DNA of 64,000 bases from Parapedobacter sp037190485 (GCA_037190485.1 JBBCJB010000049.1:1-64000), one strand, 5' to 3'. Positions 18,144 through 26,579 are shown, counted from the stretch's first letter. The notes: generated from the sequence alone by a model not told the origin. Translations and numbers: made by a program.

Positions 18144-18548
18144 ATGGATTCGAGATTTATTGGGGAATTGAAGGGGATTGACGAGTTTATATCCAATACG
18201 CTAAGGAATGTTTTGTATGAAAAGGTGCCCGAGTGTAAACGCATGTTGGATTCACAAGGTGGTTCAGGTTTCGCTTCTGATTACGGCATCTACTTGTTCA
18301 TGAATGAATTTGCAGCTTGTTTAGGAAATAGCATAAAGGAAGACTCGGCAAGTGATTTCGTGAAAAATTCCTTTGCATATATCAACTTGTTAGGACAAAG
18401 TGATAATCGTGAAATCCTAAATATTGTGCATGTAGGAATCCTTGAAATTCTATACACGGAAAACGGCGTTGACAGGACGTGGGTGAAATTGAAGTTGAGT
18501 GATAAATTGCAGCCTTATTTCGAGTCGTGGTCACGATACTATAGCTAG
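18144..18548 (+). CDS. Small cytoplasmic protein of unknown function, immunity-like
   Basis: 134 aa from ATG 18144. ATG 18120 is an in-frame alternative, but a TATATTTG box at 18098-18105 would leave it only a few bases of leader. The protein is helical and acidic (FISNTLRNVLYEKVPEC, YGIYLFMNEFAACLGN, VHVGILEILYTENGV). It resembles small immunity-type proteins in size and style, though no family is confirmed. It sits between the DUF2251 gene and the MazG operon on the same strand, with its own promoter. Confidence 0.55.
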   Translation: MDSRFIGELKGIDEFISNTLRNVLYEKVPECKRMLDSQGGSGFASDYGIYLFMNEFAACLGNSIKEDSASDFVKNSFAYINLLGQSDNREILNIVHVGILEILYTENGVDRTWVKLKLSDKLQPYFESWSRYYS

Positions 18549-18582
18549 CGTTGCTGGCTGGAATAGCCGCTTTTTCTTTCCG

Positions 18583-18627
18583 CCACTTTTCCCTACCTTT
18601 ATCCCTCAAACCTTGTAAAAGCATATG
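18583..18627 (+). promoter_or_regulatory. Promoter region of the MazG-helicase operon
   Basis: TACCTTTA (in CCCTACCTTTATCC) lies about 30 bp before the ATG at 18625 and resembles the Bacteroidota TAnnTTTG box. The leader CTTGTAAAAGCATATG is similar to the DUF2251 leader at 17590-17608. Confidence 0.5.
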
Positions 18628-18954
18628 AGCGACTGGCAGGACCTTATCGACAAGCTGCGGCGATTCAACGAAGAACGCGATTGGGCGCAATTCCATAATG
18701 CCAAGGACCTGGCCTTAGCGCTGAGCATCGAGGCTTCGGAACTCAATGAATTGTTCCTGTGGAAGAAGGCGGAGGATGCCGACCCGCAGAAGGTCAAGGA
18801 GGAGTTGGCCGACGTATTCGCCTTCGCGTTGCAGCTTGCCGACAAATACGGGCTGGACGTTAACCGTATCGTGAGCGACAAGATCGCGCGGAATGCCGAG
18901 AAATACCCGGTTGACAAAGCCAAGGGGAGTGCCAAGAAGTACGACGAATTATGA
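18625..18954 (+). CDS. MazG-like nucleotide pyrophosphohydrolase
   Basis: A 109-aa single-domain all-alpha NTP pyrophosphohydrolase. The metal-binding motif is complete: EASELNELF (first ExxE) and, about 20 residues on, EELADVFAF (ExxD). FNEERDWAQFH is the usual N-terminal substrate-side motif. Stand-alone members hydrolyse (d)NTPs to monophosphates. In mobile contexts they may clean up modified nucleotides or deplete signals, but the substrate here is unknown. Its stop overlaps the start of the large helicase fusion (ATGA), so the two are made together. Confidence 0.88.
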   Translation: MSDWQDLIDKLRRFNEERDWAQFHNAKDLALALSIEASELNELFLWKKAEDADPQKVKEELADVFAFALQLADKYGLDVNRIVSDKIARNAEKYPVDKAKGSAKKYDEL

Positions 18955-21125
18955 CCGAACAGGTTGGTTTCGAAATCAAACCCTATGCGTTCGGCGGGCA
19001 GCTCCACAAGGAATTGCAGGATGTCTCCTTCGCGCAGCAGTTCTGGCCCATCGTGTACCTACTCAGCAACGGTGCCACCAAGCATGCGTACGTAGGGGAG
19101 ACCTCAGACGTGGTGTCCCGGATGCTTGCGCACTTCCGGAATGAAACCAAGTCCACGCTCAATGAAGCACACCTAATCTACAGCGACAGCTTCAACAAGT
19201 CCGCCACGCTGGATATCGAGGCAAACCTCATCCGTTACCTCGACGGGGACGGGAAATACAAGTTGCTCAACGGAAACCTCGGGTTGAGCAACCACAACTA
19301 CTACCAGAAGCATAAGCTTTACCAGCCGCTGTTCCGCGCCATCTGGGACGAGCTCATCAAGCGCGACATCGCCAGGCATACGCTGGACAAGATCGATAAC
19401 CGGGATGAATTCAAGTACTCCCCGTTCAAGACGCTGAGCGCCGAGCAGCGCGGTGGGGTCAAGCAGATCCTGCAATCGCTGCTCGACGATTCGCACCGGT
19501 TCACGCTCATCGAAGGCGGGGCCGGTTCGGGCAAGACCGTCATGGCCGTTTACCTCTTCAAGCTGCTGCGCACCCCGTTGGAGGATTTCGAGCTCCGCAA
19601 CCTGCAGGGGGACGAGTATGAGATCGCCGAGCTCGTGCTGCGGTTCCGGGCACGGAACCCAAATCCAACCATGGGCTTGGTGGTTTCCATGGCATCCTTC
19701 CGAGGTACGCTGAAGAAAGTGTTCCGGCACGTCAAGGACCTGCACCCCGATATGGTCATCGGCCCGGCCGAGCTGGCGCACCGCACCTACGATCTGCTGG
19801 TCGTGGACGAGGCGCACCGGCTGCGGCGACGCGTCAACCTGGGGAGCTACTTCAAGAACTTCGATCAGGCGGCCTCGGCGATGGGGCTCGACAAACACAC
19901 CACCAACGAAGTGGAGTGGGTCGCGAAGAAAGGGCGAAAGGCCGTATTCTTTTACGATAAATACCAATCCATCCGGCCGTCTGATGTCGATGAAGCGGTA
20001 TTCAGCGATTTACGCCGGCACGACCAGACCAATGGAATCGACCTGTTCGCGCAGTTCCGCGTGTGGGGCGGGCAGCGGTACGTGCGGTTCCTGCATCGCC
20101 TGCTTTATGAAGGGATGGGGGTGAAGGGAAATCCGTACTTCGGGGAGAAATACGAATTGAAGCTGTTCAGGCACCTGCCCGATCTCCACGCCGCCATCCA
20201 TGAAAAGGAGAGGGAACATGGCCTTGCCCGCATGGTCGCCGGGTACGCGTGGCCTTGGTTGTCGAAAACGGAAAAGGAAGCCATCGATATCACGCTCGAT
20301 GGGATGGAGCTTCGCTGGAACGGCACCAACATCGATTGGGTGAATTCGCCCAATTCGGTCAACGAAGTGGGATGCATCCATACCACGCAGGGGTACGACC
20401 TCAATTACACGGGTATCATATTCGGCCCCGAGATCGGGTATGACCCCATACTGGATGAAATCGTCGTCTATCGCGAGCATTACCACGACAAGAACGGCAA
20501 AAATACCATCAAGGACCCCAAGCGGCTCAAGAACTACATCCTCAACATTTACCGCACGTTGATGCTCCGCGGCATCCGCGGTACCTACGTATATGTCTGC
20601 AATGATGCGTTGCGCGATTATTTCGCCCGGTACATCCCGCTAGCGGATGAAGTTGATGAAACACCCATCATCCCATTCGTCAACAGCGTACCGCTGTACG
20701 ACCTTTCGGCGGCAGCCGGGGATTTCAGCGCACAGCAATTGGTGGATGACGACGAAAAGACGTTCATCCGCGTTCCGGAAGGTACCCACGTCACCGATGA
20801 TCTTTTCGCTTGCCGGGTGGTTGGCGAATCCATGAACCGGGTCATCCCGGATGGGTCGATTTGCCTGTTCCGCAAATACCAGGGGGGTAGCCGGAACGGG
20901 CAGATCGTGCTGGCGCAGCATACCGATCGGCAGGATGCCGATTTCGGGTCGCAGTATACCGTCAAGGAATACCACAGCGCCAAACACCAGGACGATGATG
21001 GGTGGCACCATCGATCCATCACGCTGAAACCGCTGTCGCATAATCACGATTATAAACCGCTGCCTTTGCAGGACGATGAAATGGGTGGTTTTACCGTGAT
21101 CGGGGTTTATGTTGGGGTGTTGTAA
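18951..21125 (+). CDS. GIY-YIG nuclease / DUF2075 SF1-type helicase / LexA-like (S24) fusion
   Basis: A 724-aa three-part protein. Residues about 25-105 form a GIY-YIG-like nuclease domain (IVYLLSNGATKHAYVGETSD, then a conserved E in LDIEANLIRYL). Residues about 160-580 form a DUF2075 helicase/ATPase with Walker A GGAGSGKT (G189-T196) and DEAH at 286-289. The C-terminal about 110 residues are S24/LexA-like, with a possible Ser-Lys dyad: S627 in GESMNRVIPDGS and K672 in YTVKEY. DUF2075 is related to the helicase core of Schlafen-type proteins. Together with the coupled MazG gene it could sense damaged or foreign nucleic acid. The S24 part may bind or self-process on a signal. Function is inferred, not known. 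Confidence 0.85.
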   Translation: MTEQVGFEIKPYAFGGQLHKELQDVSFAQQFWPIVYLLSNGATKHAYVGETSDVVSRMLAHFRNETKSTLNEAHLIYSDSFNKSATLDIEANLIRYLDGDGKYKLLNGNLGLSNHNYYQKHKLYQPLFRAIWDELIKRDIARHTLDKIDNRDEFKYSPFKTLSAEQRGGVKQILQSLLDDSHRFTLIEGGAGSGKTVMAVYLFKLLRTPLEDFELRNLQGDEYEIAELVLRFRARNPNPTMGLVVSMASFRGTLKKVFRHVKDLHPDMVIGPAELAHRTYDLLVVDEAHRLRRRVNLGSYFKNFDQAASAMGLDKHTTNEVEWVAKKGRKAVFFYDKYQSIRPSDVDEAVFSDLRRHDQTNGIDLFAQFRVWGGQRYVRFLHRLLYEGMGVKGNPYFGEKYELKLFRHLPDLHAAIHEKEREHGLARMVAGYAWPWLSKTEKEAIDITLDGMELRWNGTNIDWVNSPNSVNEVGCIHTTQGYDLNYTGIIFGPEIGYDPILDEIVVYREHYHDKNGKNTIKDPKRLKNYILNIYRTLMLRGIRGTYVYVCNDALRDYFARYIPLADEVDETPIIPFVNSVPLYDLSAAAGDFSAQQLVDDDEKTFIRVPEGTHVTDDLFACRVVGESMNRVIPDGSICLFRKYQGGSRNGQIVLAQHTDRQDADFGSQYTVKEYHSAKHQDDDGWHHRSITLKPLSHNHDYKPLPLQDDEMGGFTVIGVYVGVL

Positions 21126-22115
21126 TCTTGAATCTTATAGGAATTACTCTACGCGAAGCTAAGATGAATATCCATTCCAGCAAAACCTGCTAATTGGTCG
21201 GTAAGACTGAAGAAATCATTATTTTACGGTTACCAAACATTGGAGCGGTCAAAATAGGCTTGACTTGTGCACGCTTGTCCGTGAGGGGAGGAGAAGGAGC
21301 TCGTTAATTATCAATAAACATACCTTTTATGTGTTTTAGTTATGCACAATGATCCTGTTTTTAGAGTTGATTTTATTGCAAATGTTTGTTTGTCAGACTG
21401 TAATGTAATTTTTTTCATGGTTCGTTATCAACAATGTTAATAATTCCACATCTGTTGATAACAAAAATATTAGTAATGAAATTATATCCGGTACATTTGT
21501 TCTACGCTCGTTTCTCTATGCGAGAATGCGGGCTGAATCGTTCTTTGAGCCGGTCTATACCAGCGAATAAAGACAAGTAGGTGGATCGGTAAGTTTATAA
21601 TATCTATATTAAAAGCAGCCGGACTTCCTTCACGACATATTCACAGACAAGCTTTTATACCCAAAATCACTTTGGGTGTCCAGAACCTGTCTGAAATGTA
21701 TTGGGTAGAATGGTTTACCTTTGTAAGTGCGGAGCGCGAGGCACCGCATAGGGAATGAATAAAAAAAGAGGCCTGAGGTATCTCACCCCCTCAGACCCCT
21801 TCATTGTTCATTCGCACTTGAAATGGATTCAGGAACAAATGAGACGTAATTTTCAATGAAGTCGCGAAGTACGGTAATTGTTTGCGATTAGGCAACATTT
21901 ATCGTGCTTTGTTACATTTCTCCGATATCCTTTCTTGTGCCATGGGCTAGCGATAGCCGTCCAGCCATGCCAATAGCTGTCAGTTTTTTTAGAACAGGCT
22001 GCCATAAAGCTGCTAACAGAAGTAATTGATCCGTTTTGAGGTTCGGGTGGATTATTTTGCGGTGTCTTGCTGGCCGCCTGTTCTTTGATTTGCTAATTTT
22101 AAAAGGAGTATTTAT
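21126..22115. other. Long gene-poor region with a structured element
   Basis: About 990 bp, AT-rich. The only firm structure is at 21716-21859 (promoter box, nested inverted repeats and a 34-codon ORF, listed separately). A short open frame on the minus strand (about 21912-22070) contains a plausible-looking helical stretch, but it has no recognisable start or homologue, so it is not called. No tRNA or terminator was seen. Confidence 0.5.
21716..21859 (+). other. Structured small transcript / 34-aa small ORF candidate
   Basis: TACCTTTG (21716-21723) is a good TAnnTTTG box. Downstream, TGCGG/CCGCA forms a small hairpin. AAGTGCG near 21725 can pair with CGCACTT near 21812, GAATGAA with TTCATTC, and GGCCTGAGG with CCTCAGACC (one mismatch), so the arms are nested. 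The same stretch encodes an uninterrupted 34-aa peptide from ATG 21755 to TGA 21859 (MNKKRGLRYLTPSDPFIVHS and onward). It could be a leader peptide, a small protein or a non-coding RNA. Sequence alone does not decide. Confidence 0.45.
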
Positions 22116-22292
22116 ATGGCAACAAATGGAAAGCCCGGCGATAACCGCCGACACGGGGCAGTGAAAGACCGCTCTCAAACACACAACCCGAAAACGGGTC
22201 AATGGGTCAAGCGCGATGCCGAGACCGGCAGGTTTATGGATGTAAAACAAGACGGTACGCCATTCAAGGGCGTAAGAAAGGAGGGAAAATGA
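22116..22292 (+). CDS. Conserved-looking small basic protein (58 aa)
   Basis: 58 aa from ATG 22116, with one of the few clear Shine-Dalgarno sequences in the window (AAAAGGAG, 8-10 bases upstream). It is rich in Gly, Lys, Arg and Asp (MATNGKPGDNRRHGAVKDRS, NPKTGQWVKRDAETGRFMDV, DGTPFKGVRKEGK), with a repeated basic/Gly pattern suggesting a nucleic-acid-binding or largely disordered protein. Its stop overlaps the next start (ATGA), so it is coupled to the unknown 309-aa protein. Such a short leading partner is compatible with an antitoxin or regulator role, which is inference. Confidence 0.7.
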   Translation: MATNGKPGDNRRHGAVKDRSQTHNPKTGQWVKRDAETGRFMDVKQDGTPFKGVRKEGK

Positions 22293-23218
22293 CTAAGGTA
22301 AAAAAGAGCAGAAATACTGTAATTTCAGTTTTTGGACTTGACGACAATTCCTTTCGGCAGAGTAGCGTAGATTTTTTCAACGTCAATTTGGATAAGGATA
22401 ATTTAGCCTTTGTAGATTACAACAGATTATCCATTCAGAGTGACCGGTTGAGTTTGAAAATGAACGAAAAACTAAATAAGTATCTTTTCCGGTTATTCTC
22501 GTCGGCAGCAACTAATAAGGCCGAATCTGGACTTAAATTGCTAGAAGGGGTGAGGGAATGTAACCATACATTCTTAGGTTATTCAGCCGGGCGACCATCT
22601 GGTAACTCAATGGGTAGAAAGATGAAGCCGATATTTCTAGAGGCATTGGCATTTCTGAAATCTGCCTACTTACAAGATCAATTATCTCTAAATGCTTTGC
22701 GTTTTGGCATCAAGAATATTAGTTATGACCGGGTTTCAGACATTACAGTTAGCGTCTTAAAAGAATATTTAATTGAGTATACTCAAAACCAATGCGCTCA
22801 ACATAATATTGAGTGTGACACTAAGACCGGTCAATTTGTTTTTGATATAGAATCGAATGTTTGGGAACAAAAATCGTATTTACTTCCAAATTACAATGGT
22901 AAGCCTATAATCTTGATTCCTAAAAAGCTAATTTCTTCGAGAGGTAAGGCGGTTTGTAGTATTAAGCAATTTGTTTCCTTTGGCTTCAAAACATATATCC
23001 AAAATAGCCCTGAGGTTCAGCATTTGAAGACTGATGGGAAATTGACTTACAAAGCATATAAGGCGTACTTGAAAAAATCAGGTAAGTCGCTCAAAGACGT
23101 TGCAGGAGAGCTTTTAGGTAGTAAAAAGGAAATTTTATTGGACTTCGAAAGTTTTCAAAGGCCATCAATTTCTGAAATGACGTCCAGTGATTTAGAAGAT
23201 ATCACAAATTCCGATTAG
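22289..23218 (+). CDS. Unknown protein coupled to the 58-aa gene
   Basis: 309 aa from ATG 22289, preceded by GGAGGG and overlapping the upstream stop. The in-frame extension to 22202 lies inside the small gene and is not the start. No family is recognised. The middle contains ESNVWEQKSYLLPNYNGKPI and ILIPKKLISSRGKAVC, a block that could be part of a nuclease-like or nucleic-acid-binding fold. The C-terminus is acidic. There is no signal peptide or membrane helix. Position and coupling suggest an effector-type or defence gene, but no catalytic motif can be assigned. Confidence 0.65.
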   Translation: MTKVKKSRNTVISVFGLDDNSFRQSSVDFFNVNLDKDNLAFVDYNRLSIQSDRLSLKMNEKLNKYLFRLFSSAATNKAESGLKLLEGVRECNHTFLGYSAGRPSGNSMGRKMKPIFLEALAFLKSAYLQDQLSLNALRFGIKNISYDRVSDITVSVLKEYLIEYTQNQCAQHNIECDTKTGQFVFDIESNVWEQKSYLLPNYNGKPIILIPKKLISSRGKAVCSIKQFVSFGFKTYIQNSPEVQHLKTDGKLTYKAYKAYLKKSGKSLKDVAGELLGSKKEILLDFESFQRPSISEMTSSDLEDITNSD

Positions 23219-23303
23219 TACTCAGAAATATGGCATTTTCATATTAGTTTGGAATATTTGATATTAGTTTGGTTATCAGGGATTATCGTTTGAGGCGGAC
23301 ACT

Positions 23304-23480
23304 ATGTTGTTCATCTTGAAAGATTTCTTCACTAAGAGGGGGATTAAGCTAAATGGCCAAAGTTGCATTGTTGTAGATGTGTTTGCGGGTAGGTATTTCA
23401 CTGCCGCAAGCATGTCGGATATTGAGCCCGAGGTCGACAAGAATACCTTGGTCATCAAAGAGGTTTGGAAGTTGATTTGA
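23304..23480 (+). CDS. Small hypothetical protein (58 aa)
   Basis: A 58-codon ORF from ATG 23304 to TGA 23480 (MLFILKDFFTKRGIKLNGQS, CIVVDVFAGRYFTAASMSDI, then a charged C-terminus ending EVWKLI). Composition is protein-like. It fills the space between the unknown 309-aa gene and the two-TM gene on the same strand. No family is recognised. Confidence 0.4.
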   Translation: MLFILKDFFTKRGIKLNGQSCIVVDVFAGRYFTAASMSDIEPEVDKNTLVIKEVWKLI

Positions 23481-23528
23481 ATACGTTAGTGGTAGAAAGC
23501 CAGAAAGCGTGAGGAGGTTTGAGACGAT

Positions 23529-24035
23529 ATGACAATAGAACACCGTGTATGGAATGAATTGTTGGACTGCAAAAAGTACGATGAGTATGTCATAGCGTAT
23601 CTCGCTCTTGTAAAGGATTGGAATTCTCGGTATCGCATATTGCTTACCATTGTGTCTTTCTTGGGCGGCGCATCTTATTTTTGGAATGAACTGGGGCCCT
23701 TGATAGCATGTGGGTTCTTAACGTTAATCCAACTTGGTGAAAAGCTGGTGCCATTACTCGCGATTGATGATAAAACCCTGAAATCTATTAGCGAGTATCG
23801 TTTGAGGTATGTCGATAAATTCGAAAAGCTAGATAGGCTTTGGTGCGAGATTGACATGAAAGAGCTGGATCGGGATGTTGCGTTTGAACGGTATTTCGAA
23901 ATTAAAAAATGCAACATCGATATTGAAACACATGACAACGACCTTCGTATAAAAATCGGTAAAAAAATGCAACGAACCGCCGATCAAAAGGCGAAGACTT
24001 ATATAGAAAATCATTATTTCACTCAAAATTCTTAG
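23529..24035 (+). CDS. Two-TM protein resembling SLATT-type effectors
   Basis: A 168-aa protein. An N-terminal helix is followed by two adjacent transmembrane segments (ILLTIVSFLGGASYFW and LIACGFLTLIQLGEKLVPLL), then a long charged helical region to the end. This layout is that of SLATT and related small membrane effectors, which in characterised defence systems are thought to disrupt membranes when activated. The assignment rests on architecture only. A 41-aa peptide gene starts 4 bp after its stop, probably in the same operon. Confidence 0.6.
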   Translation: MTIEHRVWNELLDCKKYDEYVIAYLALVKDWNSRYRILLTIVSFLGGASYFWNELGPLIACGFLTLIQLGEKLVPLLAIDDKTLKSISEYRLRYVDKFEKLDRLWCEIDMKELDRDVAFERYFEIKKCNIDIETHDNDLRIKIGKKMQRTADQKAKTYIENHYFTQNS

Positions 24036-24038
24036 ATT

Positions 24039-24164
24039 ATGTCAAAACAAAAGCCATCGGCAACACCAAATTCGCCAGTTCATACAACTCGGGGCGAAGT
24101 CAAAGGAGGACAATTGCCTACTTCTAGAAATCCACCGCCACCAAAGCCCAGTAAAGGCAAGTAG
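24039..24164 (+). CDS. Proline-rich 41-aa peptide
   Basis: Starts at ATG 24039, 4 bp after the two-TM gene, and ends at TAG 24164. The peptide (MSKQKPSATPNSPVHTTRGE, then a Gly/Pro-rich tail ending NPPPPKPSKGK) is basic, proline-rich and presumably disordered. The tight spacing argues that it is expressed with the membrane protein, perhaps as inhibitor or cofactor. No homologue can be named from memory with certainty. Confidence 0.5.
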   Translation: MSKQKPSATPNSPVHTTRGEVKGGQLPTSRNPPPPKPSKGK

Positions 24165-24468
24165 CACAAAATCGACTAACAATGGGGGTCTGAAGGTTTA
24201 AGAAAATACCTATGACAAGAGCTATGTGTCTCAAAACGGCTGCAGACGCTAAATAAATTGCACATGGACTCGAACTAGGCATTGGCTCCGAAGTTTTTGT
24301 GTTCTATACGGAGTGACTCGATTAGAATGAATTGACACTTCAGGATGGTATTCAGAAGGACACTATAATTGTGAACTTCAGGCCGAATTAATACATCACA
24401 CCAATCCTCTACAATCTGTGGGTCATTTCACCGATAATCTTTAACTTTGTTTTAACTAATTGAGAACC

Positions 24469-24696
24469 ATGAAGCATTCGAAGAAGAAACGGGTCAGGTC
24501 ATGCGGAAACAAGGTGAAGTATGATTCGCTGGAAGCGGCCAAGGTGGTGATGTATGCGTTACTTCGCAAAAACGATTTTACGGAGACGCTGGAGGCCTAC
24601 CATTGCGGTAGCTGCAAGAAATACCATTACGGACATCGACGGAGCAATGGTTACCGAAACATGGCCAGCATGGAGCGGGTGATGGCTAGGCTCTAG
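24469..24696 (+). CDS. Small zinc-finger-like basic protein
   Basis: 75 aa from ATG 24469. The in-frame ATT/ATG-rich extension upstream is unlikely. It starts with a basic tract (MKHSKKKRVRSCGNKVKYDS) and has a Cys/His cluster (YHCGSCKKYHYGHR) fitting a small zinc ribbon. Such mini-proteins are common in mobile regions of many phyla. Function is unknown. It is followed 12 bp later by the 268-aa gene. Confidence 0.6.
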   Translation: MKHSKKKRVRSCGNKVKYDSLEAAKVVMYALLRKNDFTETLEAYHCGSCKKYHYGHRRSNGYRNMASMERVMARL

Positions 24697-24708
24697 CGCA
24701 TCCCTATA

Positions 24709-25515
24709 TTGAATCGACTTGATGTGAAAAACGCATTCGAACCTTATCCCGACGCAGCCACCGACGACCTGATCGTGGCGGTCATTGACGCGATGTCCGA
24801 TTGGTTTTCCGATAAACGGAATGAAACGTATTGCAGGACGCTCCATGTCGCAATTTCCATGGCAGATTCCAGCATCGGGAGCCGTTACAAGCACTATCGG
24901 TTGAAGCGCATCCGCAAGCGGGATATTGCGGGGACAGCCGATGCGATCCCAGCGGGGAATATCCCATACTCACCTGCGGAATACATAGCCATCCATTATC
25001 CGCCGCAGTCATTGGATTTGTATAAAAGTGCATTATTGGGCCTTTTATACGGTTTGGACCTGATTGCCGGAGGATTCAGTACGGTCTACCATCCTAGAGA
25101 CCGGCGCCATCATTTTCTGGGGGTACCCTTTACCGGGAGAGGTCGTATCGAAAAGGTTGCCAGGGAATGGGAGGCCGGCCGTGTCCAACTCTATTCGGTT
25201 CATGTACCCGCTTCGTTTTACAGCGCCTCTGCGGATACGGCGCTCGGCAGTGCGTTGTACAGCCTGTTGGTTTTCATTTTCGGATACATCAAAGGCAGGG
25301 GATGCGATTGGCAATTCCGCTCCGATACGCTTGGAATCGCCAAGTTGGCCGAGGAACGGGGCTATGATTTCGACAATACCTTCGAGGGAGAGTACTTTGA
25401 AGAGGTCGCCGAACAACCGCCCCTGGAAGTGGAGGCCTACCATAAGGTGTACGGAAGATTGCCGGACGGATACCCGCCGAGGCTGGGTGACTATGATGGG
25501 CCTGAGTTTCTTTGA
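24709..25515 (+). CDS. Hypothetical protein (268 aa)
   Basis: TTG at 24709 is the first start; a GTG four codons on is possible. No signal peptide. A mid-region hydrophobic stretch (LYKSALLGLLYGLDLIAGGF) and another (LGSALYSLLVFIFGYIKG) may be buried helices rather than membrane spans. The C-terminus (EVEAYHKVYGRLPDGYPPRL) is Pro/Gly/Tyr-rich. No family is recognised. It is convergent with the next gene, with 2 bp between the stops. Confidence 0.6.
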   Translation: MNRLDVKNAFEPYPDAATDDLIVAVIDAMSDWFSDKRNETYCRTLHVAISMADSSIGSRYKHYRLKRIRKRDIAGTADAIPAGNIPYSPAEYIAIHYPPQSLDLYKSALLGLLYGLDLIAGGFSTVYHPRDRRHHFLGVPFTGRGRIEKVAREWEAGRVQLYSVHVPASFYSASADTALGSALYSLLVFIFGYIKGRGCDWQFRSDTLGIAKLAEERGYDFDNTFEGEYFEEVAEQPPLEVEAYHKVYGRLPDGYPPRLGDYDGPEFL

Positions 25516-25517
25516 AA

Positions 25518-25826
25518 TCACTTCCTCCCCAACGTCACCTCATAATACCCCTTCAATTTCGCATGAAACGCCTCTGCGCGTTCAAGCGCCTTGCGCAGGG
25601 TTTCCAGCGATTCGGAAATGCCGAGGTCGGGAGATCGGGCCACGAAGCGCCCGAGGTTGTAATCGGTGACGAGCAGCGCCCACTTGGCCTTGAATTCCTC
25701 CGGCGTATACCACTCGTCGGTCAGCTGGTCGTATATCCATTGCTGTTTGTTCCATGCGTCCAGCATCAATTGCTTCACCGCTTTCGGTATCACGTCACCA
25801 TTTGTTCTTATCTCAATCTTGCTCAT
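25518..25826 (-). CDS. Small hypothetical protein (102 aa)
   Basis: A 102-aa mostly helical cytoplasmic protein (KAVKQLMLDAWNKQQWIYDQ, PEEFKAKWALLVTDYNLGRF, LETLRKALERAEAFHAKLKG). It has no recognisable domain. The start at ATG 25826 is the only ATG near the 5' end. It is convergent with the gene at 24709. Confidence 0.6.
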   Translation of the reverse strand: MSKIEIRTNGDVIPKAVKQLMLDAWNKQQWIYDQLTDEWYTPEEFKAKWALLVTDYNLGRFVARSPDLGISESLETLRKALERAEAFHAKLKGYYEVTLGRK

Positions 25827-26061
25827 AGCAAAAGCAAATATAAGCTAAAAATATTAGTTGTGCTGTAGGGTTGGAAAATAAGGCTGCGGGAGGGCGTTAT
25901 AGACGGCCCGCAGAAACCAGACCGCGATGAGAATCGTCGATGGGGAAGGGGGCATTTCCGTTCAGGCCGGTCCGTTGCAGGAAGAGCGAAAAGGTTTTCA
26001 TGCGCTTTTACCGAATCGGATTTATACGTAATTTAGGCGTTGTATTTTGTCTTGTTGAAAT

Positions 26062-26490
26062 ATGGTTAGGTTAATCGTTATTGCACTGATTTTTCACGCA
26101 ACGGCCCTTTTCGGGCAGGAAGCGGAGATACCGAAAGCCCCTGGGGCTGAAGCATTGAATATGCAGGAAGCCGAGCGCCTGAATACGCTGCTGGATCGGT
26201 CGCGTGGAACATTCGATTTCCAGGGGAAGAGAGCCGCCTTTATCACAAGCAGCGCCGGAAACCGGATACTGGCCAAGGCGGATTACTTCGGGGACGGTCA
26301 GGCGGATAGCATATCTTACAATCAAGCCCCGCAAATCAGCATGGTCGAATTGACGCGGGATGAGAAAAACAGGTCAGGAGGATACGATGTCTTGGTTTTG
26401 TGCTACGTGAAGGTCTTCACGGATCGGCAAAAGCGCAGGATCATCGAGCGGTTGTCCGAAGGAAGCCAATCCGAGGGTTTCATGGAATAA
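26062..26490 (+). CDS. Secreted hypothetical protein (142 aa)
   Basis: The signal peptide MVRLIVIALIFHATALFG then Q is clear. The mature part is mixed alpha/beta (NTLLDRSRGTFDFQGKRAAF, GYDVLVLCYVKVFTDRQKRR) with no known motif. It is a stand-alone gene followed by a convergent terminator at 26580-26607. Confidence 0.6.
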   Translation: MVRLIVIALIFHATALFGQEAEIPKAPGAEALNMQEAERLNTLLDRSRGTFDFQGKRAAFITSSAGNRILAKADYFGDGQADSISYNQAPQISMVELTRDEKNRSGGYDVLVLCYVKVFTDRQKRRIIERLSEGSQSEGFME

Positions 26491-26579
26491 CCATAGGGAA
26501 TCAGCTATTGACAAATGTAGATGTGTTTCATAGATTTGTGTTCTGTCCTTTCATGAGGTACAGTAAATGAAAATTGAGT

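Noticed and set aside
8440..18600. Insertion sequence
   Set aside because: No transposase, and terminal inverted repeats with target duplications could not be found. The repeats seen are non-coding.
21716..21859. Retron or type III toxin-antitoxin RNA
   Set aside because: No reverse transcriptase or ToxN-like gene adjacent and no tandem RNA repeats.
21912..22250. Minus-strand 112-aa ORF
   Set aside because: Overlaps the well-supported small gene at 22116 and lacks any family match. Part of it looks protein-like, so it was considered but not called.
22202..22288. Upstream in-frame extension of the 309-aa gene
   Set aside because: It lies within the 58-aa gene. The ATG at 22289 has its own ribosome-binding site and an ATGA overlap.
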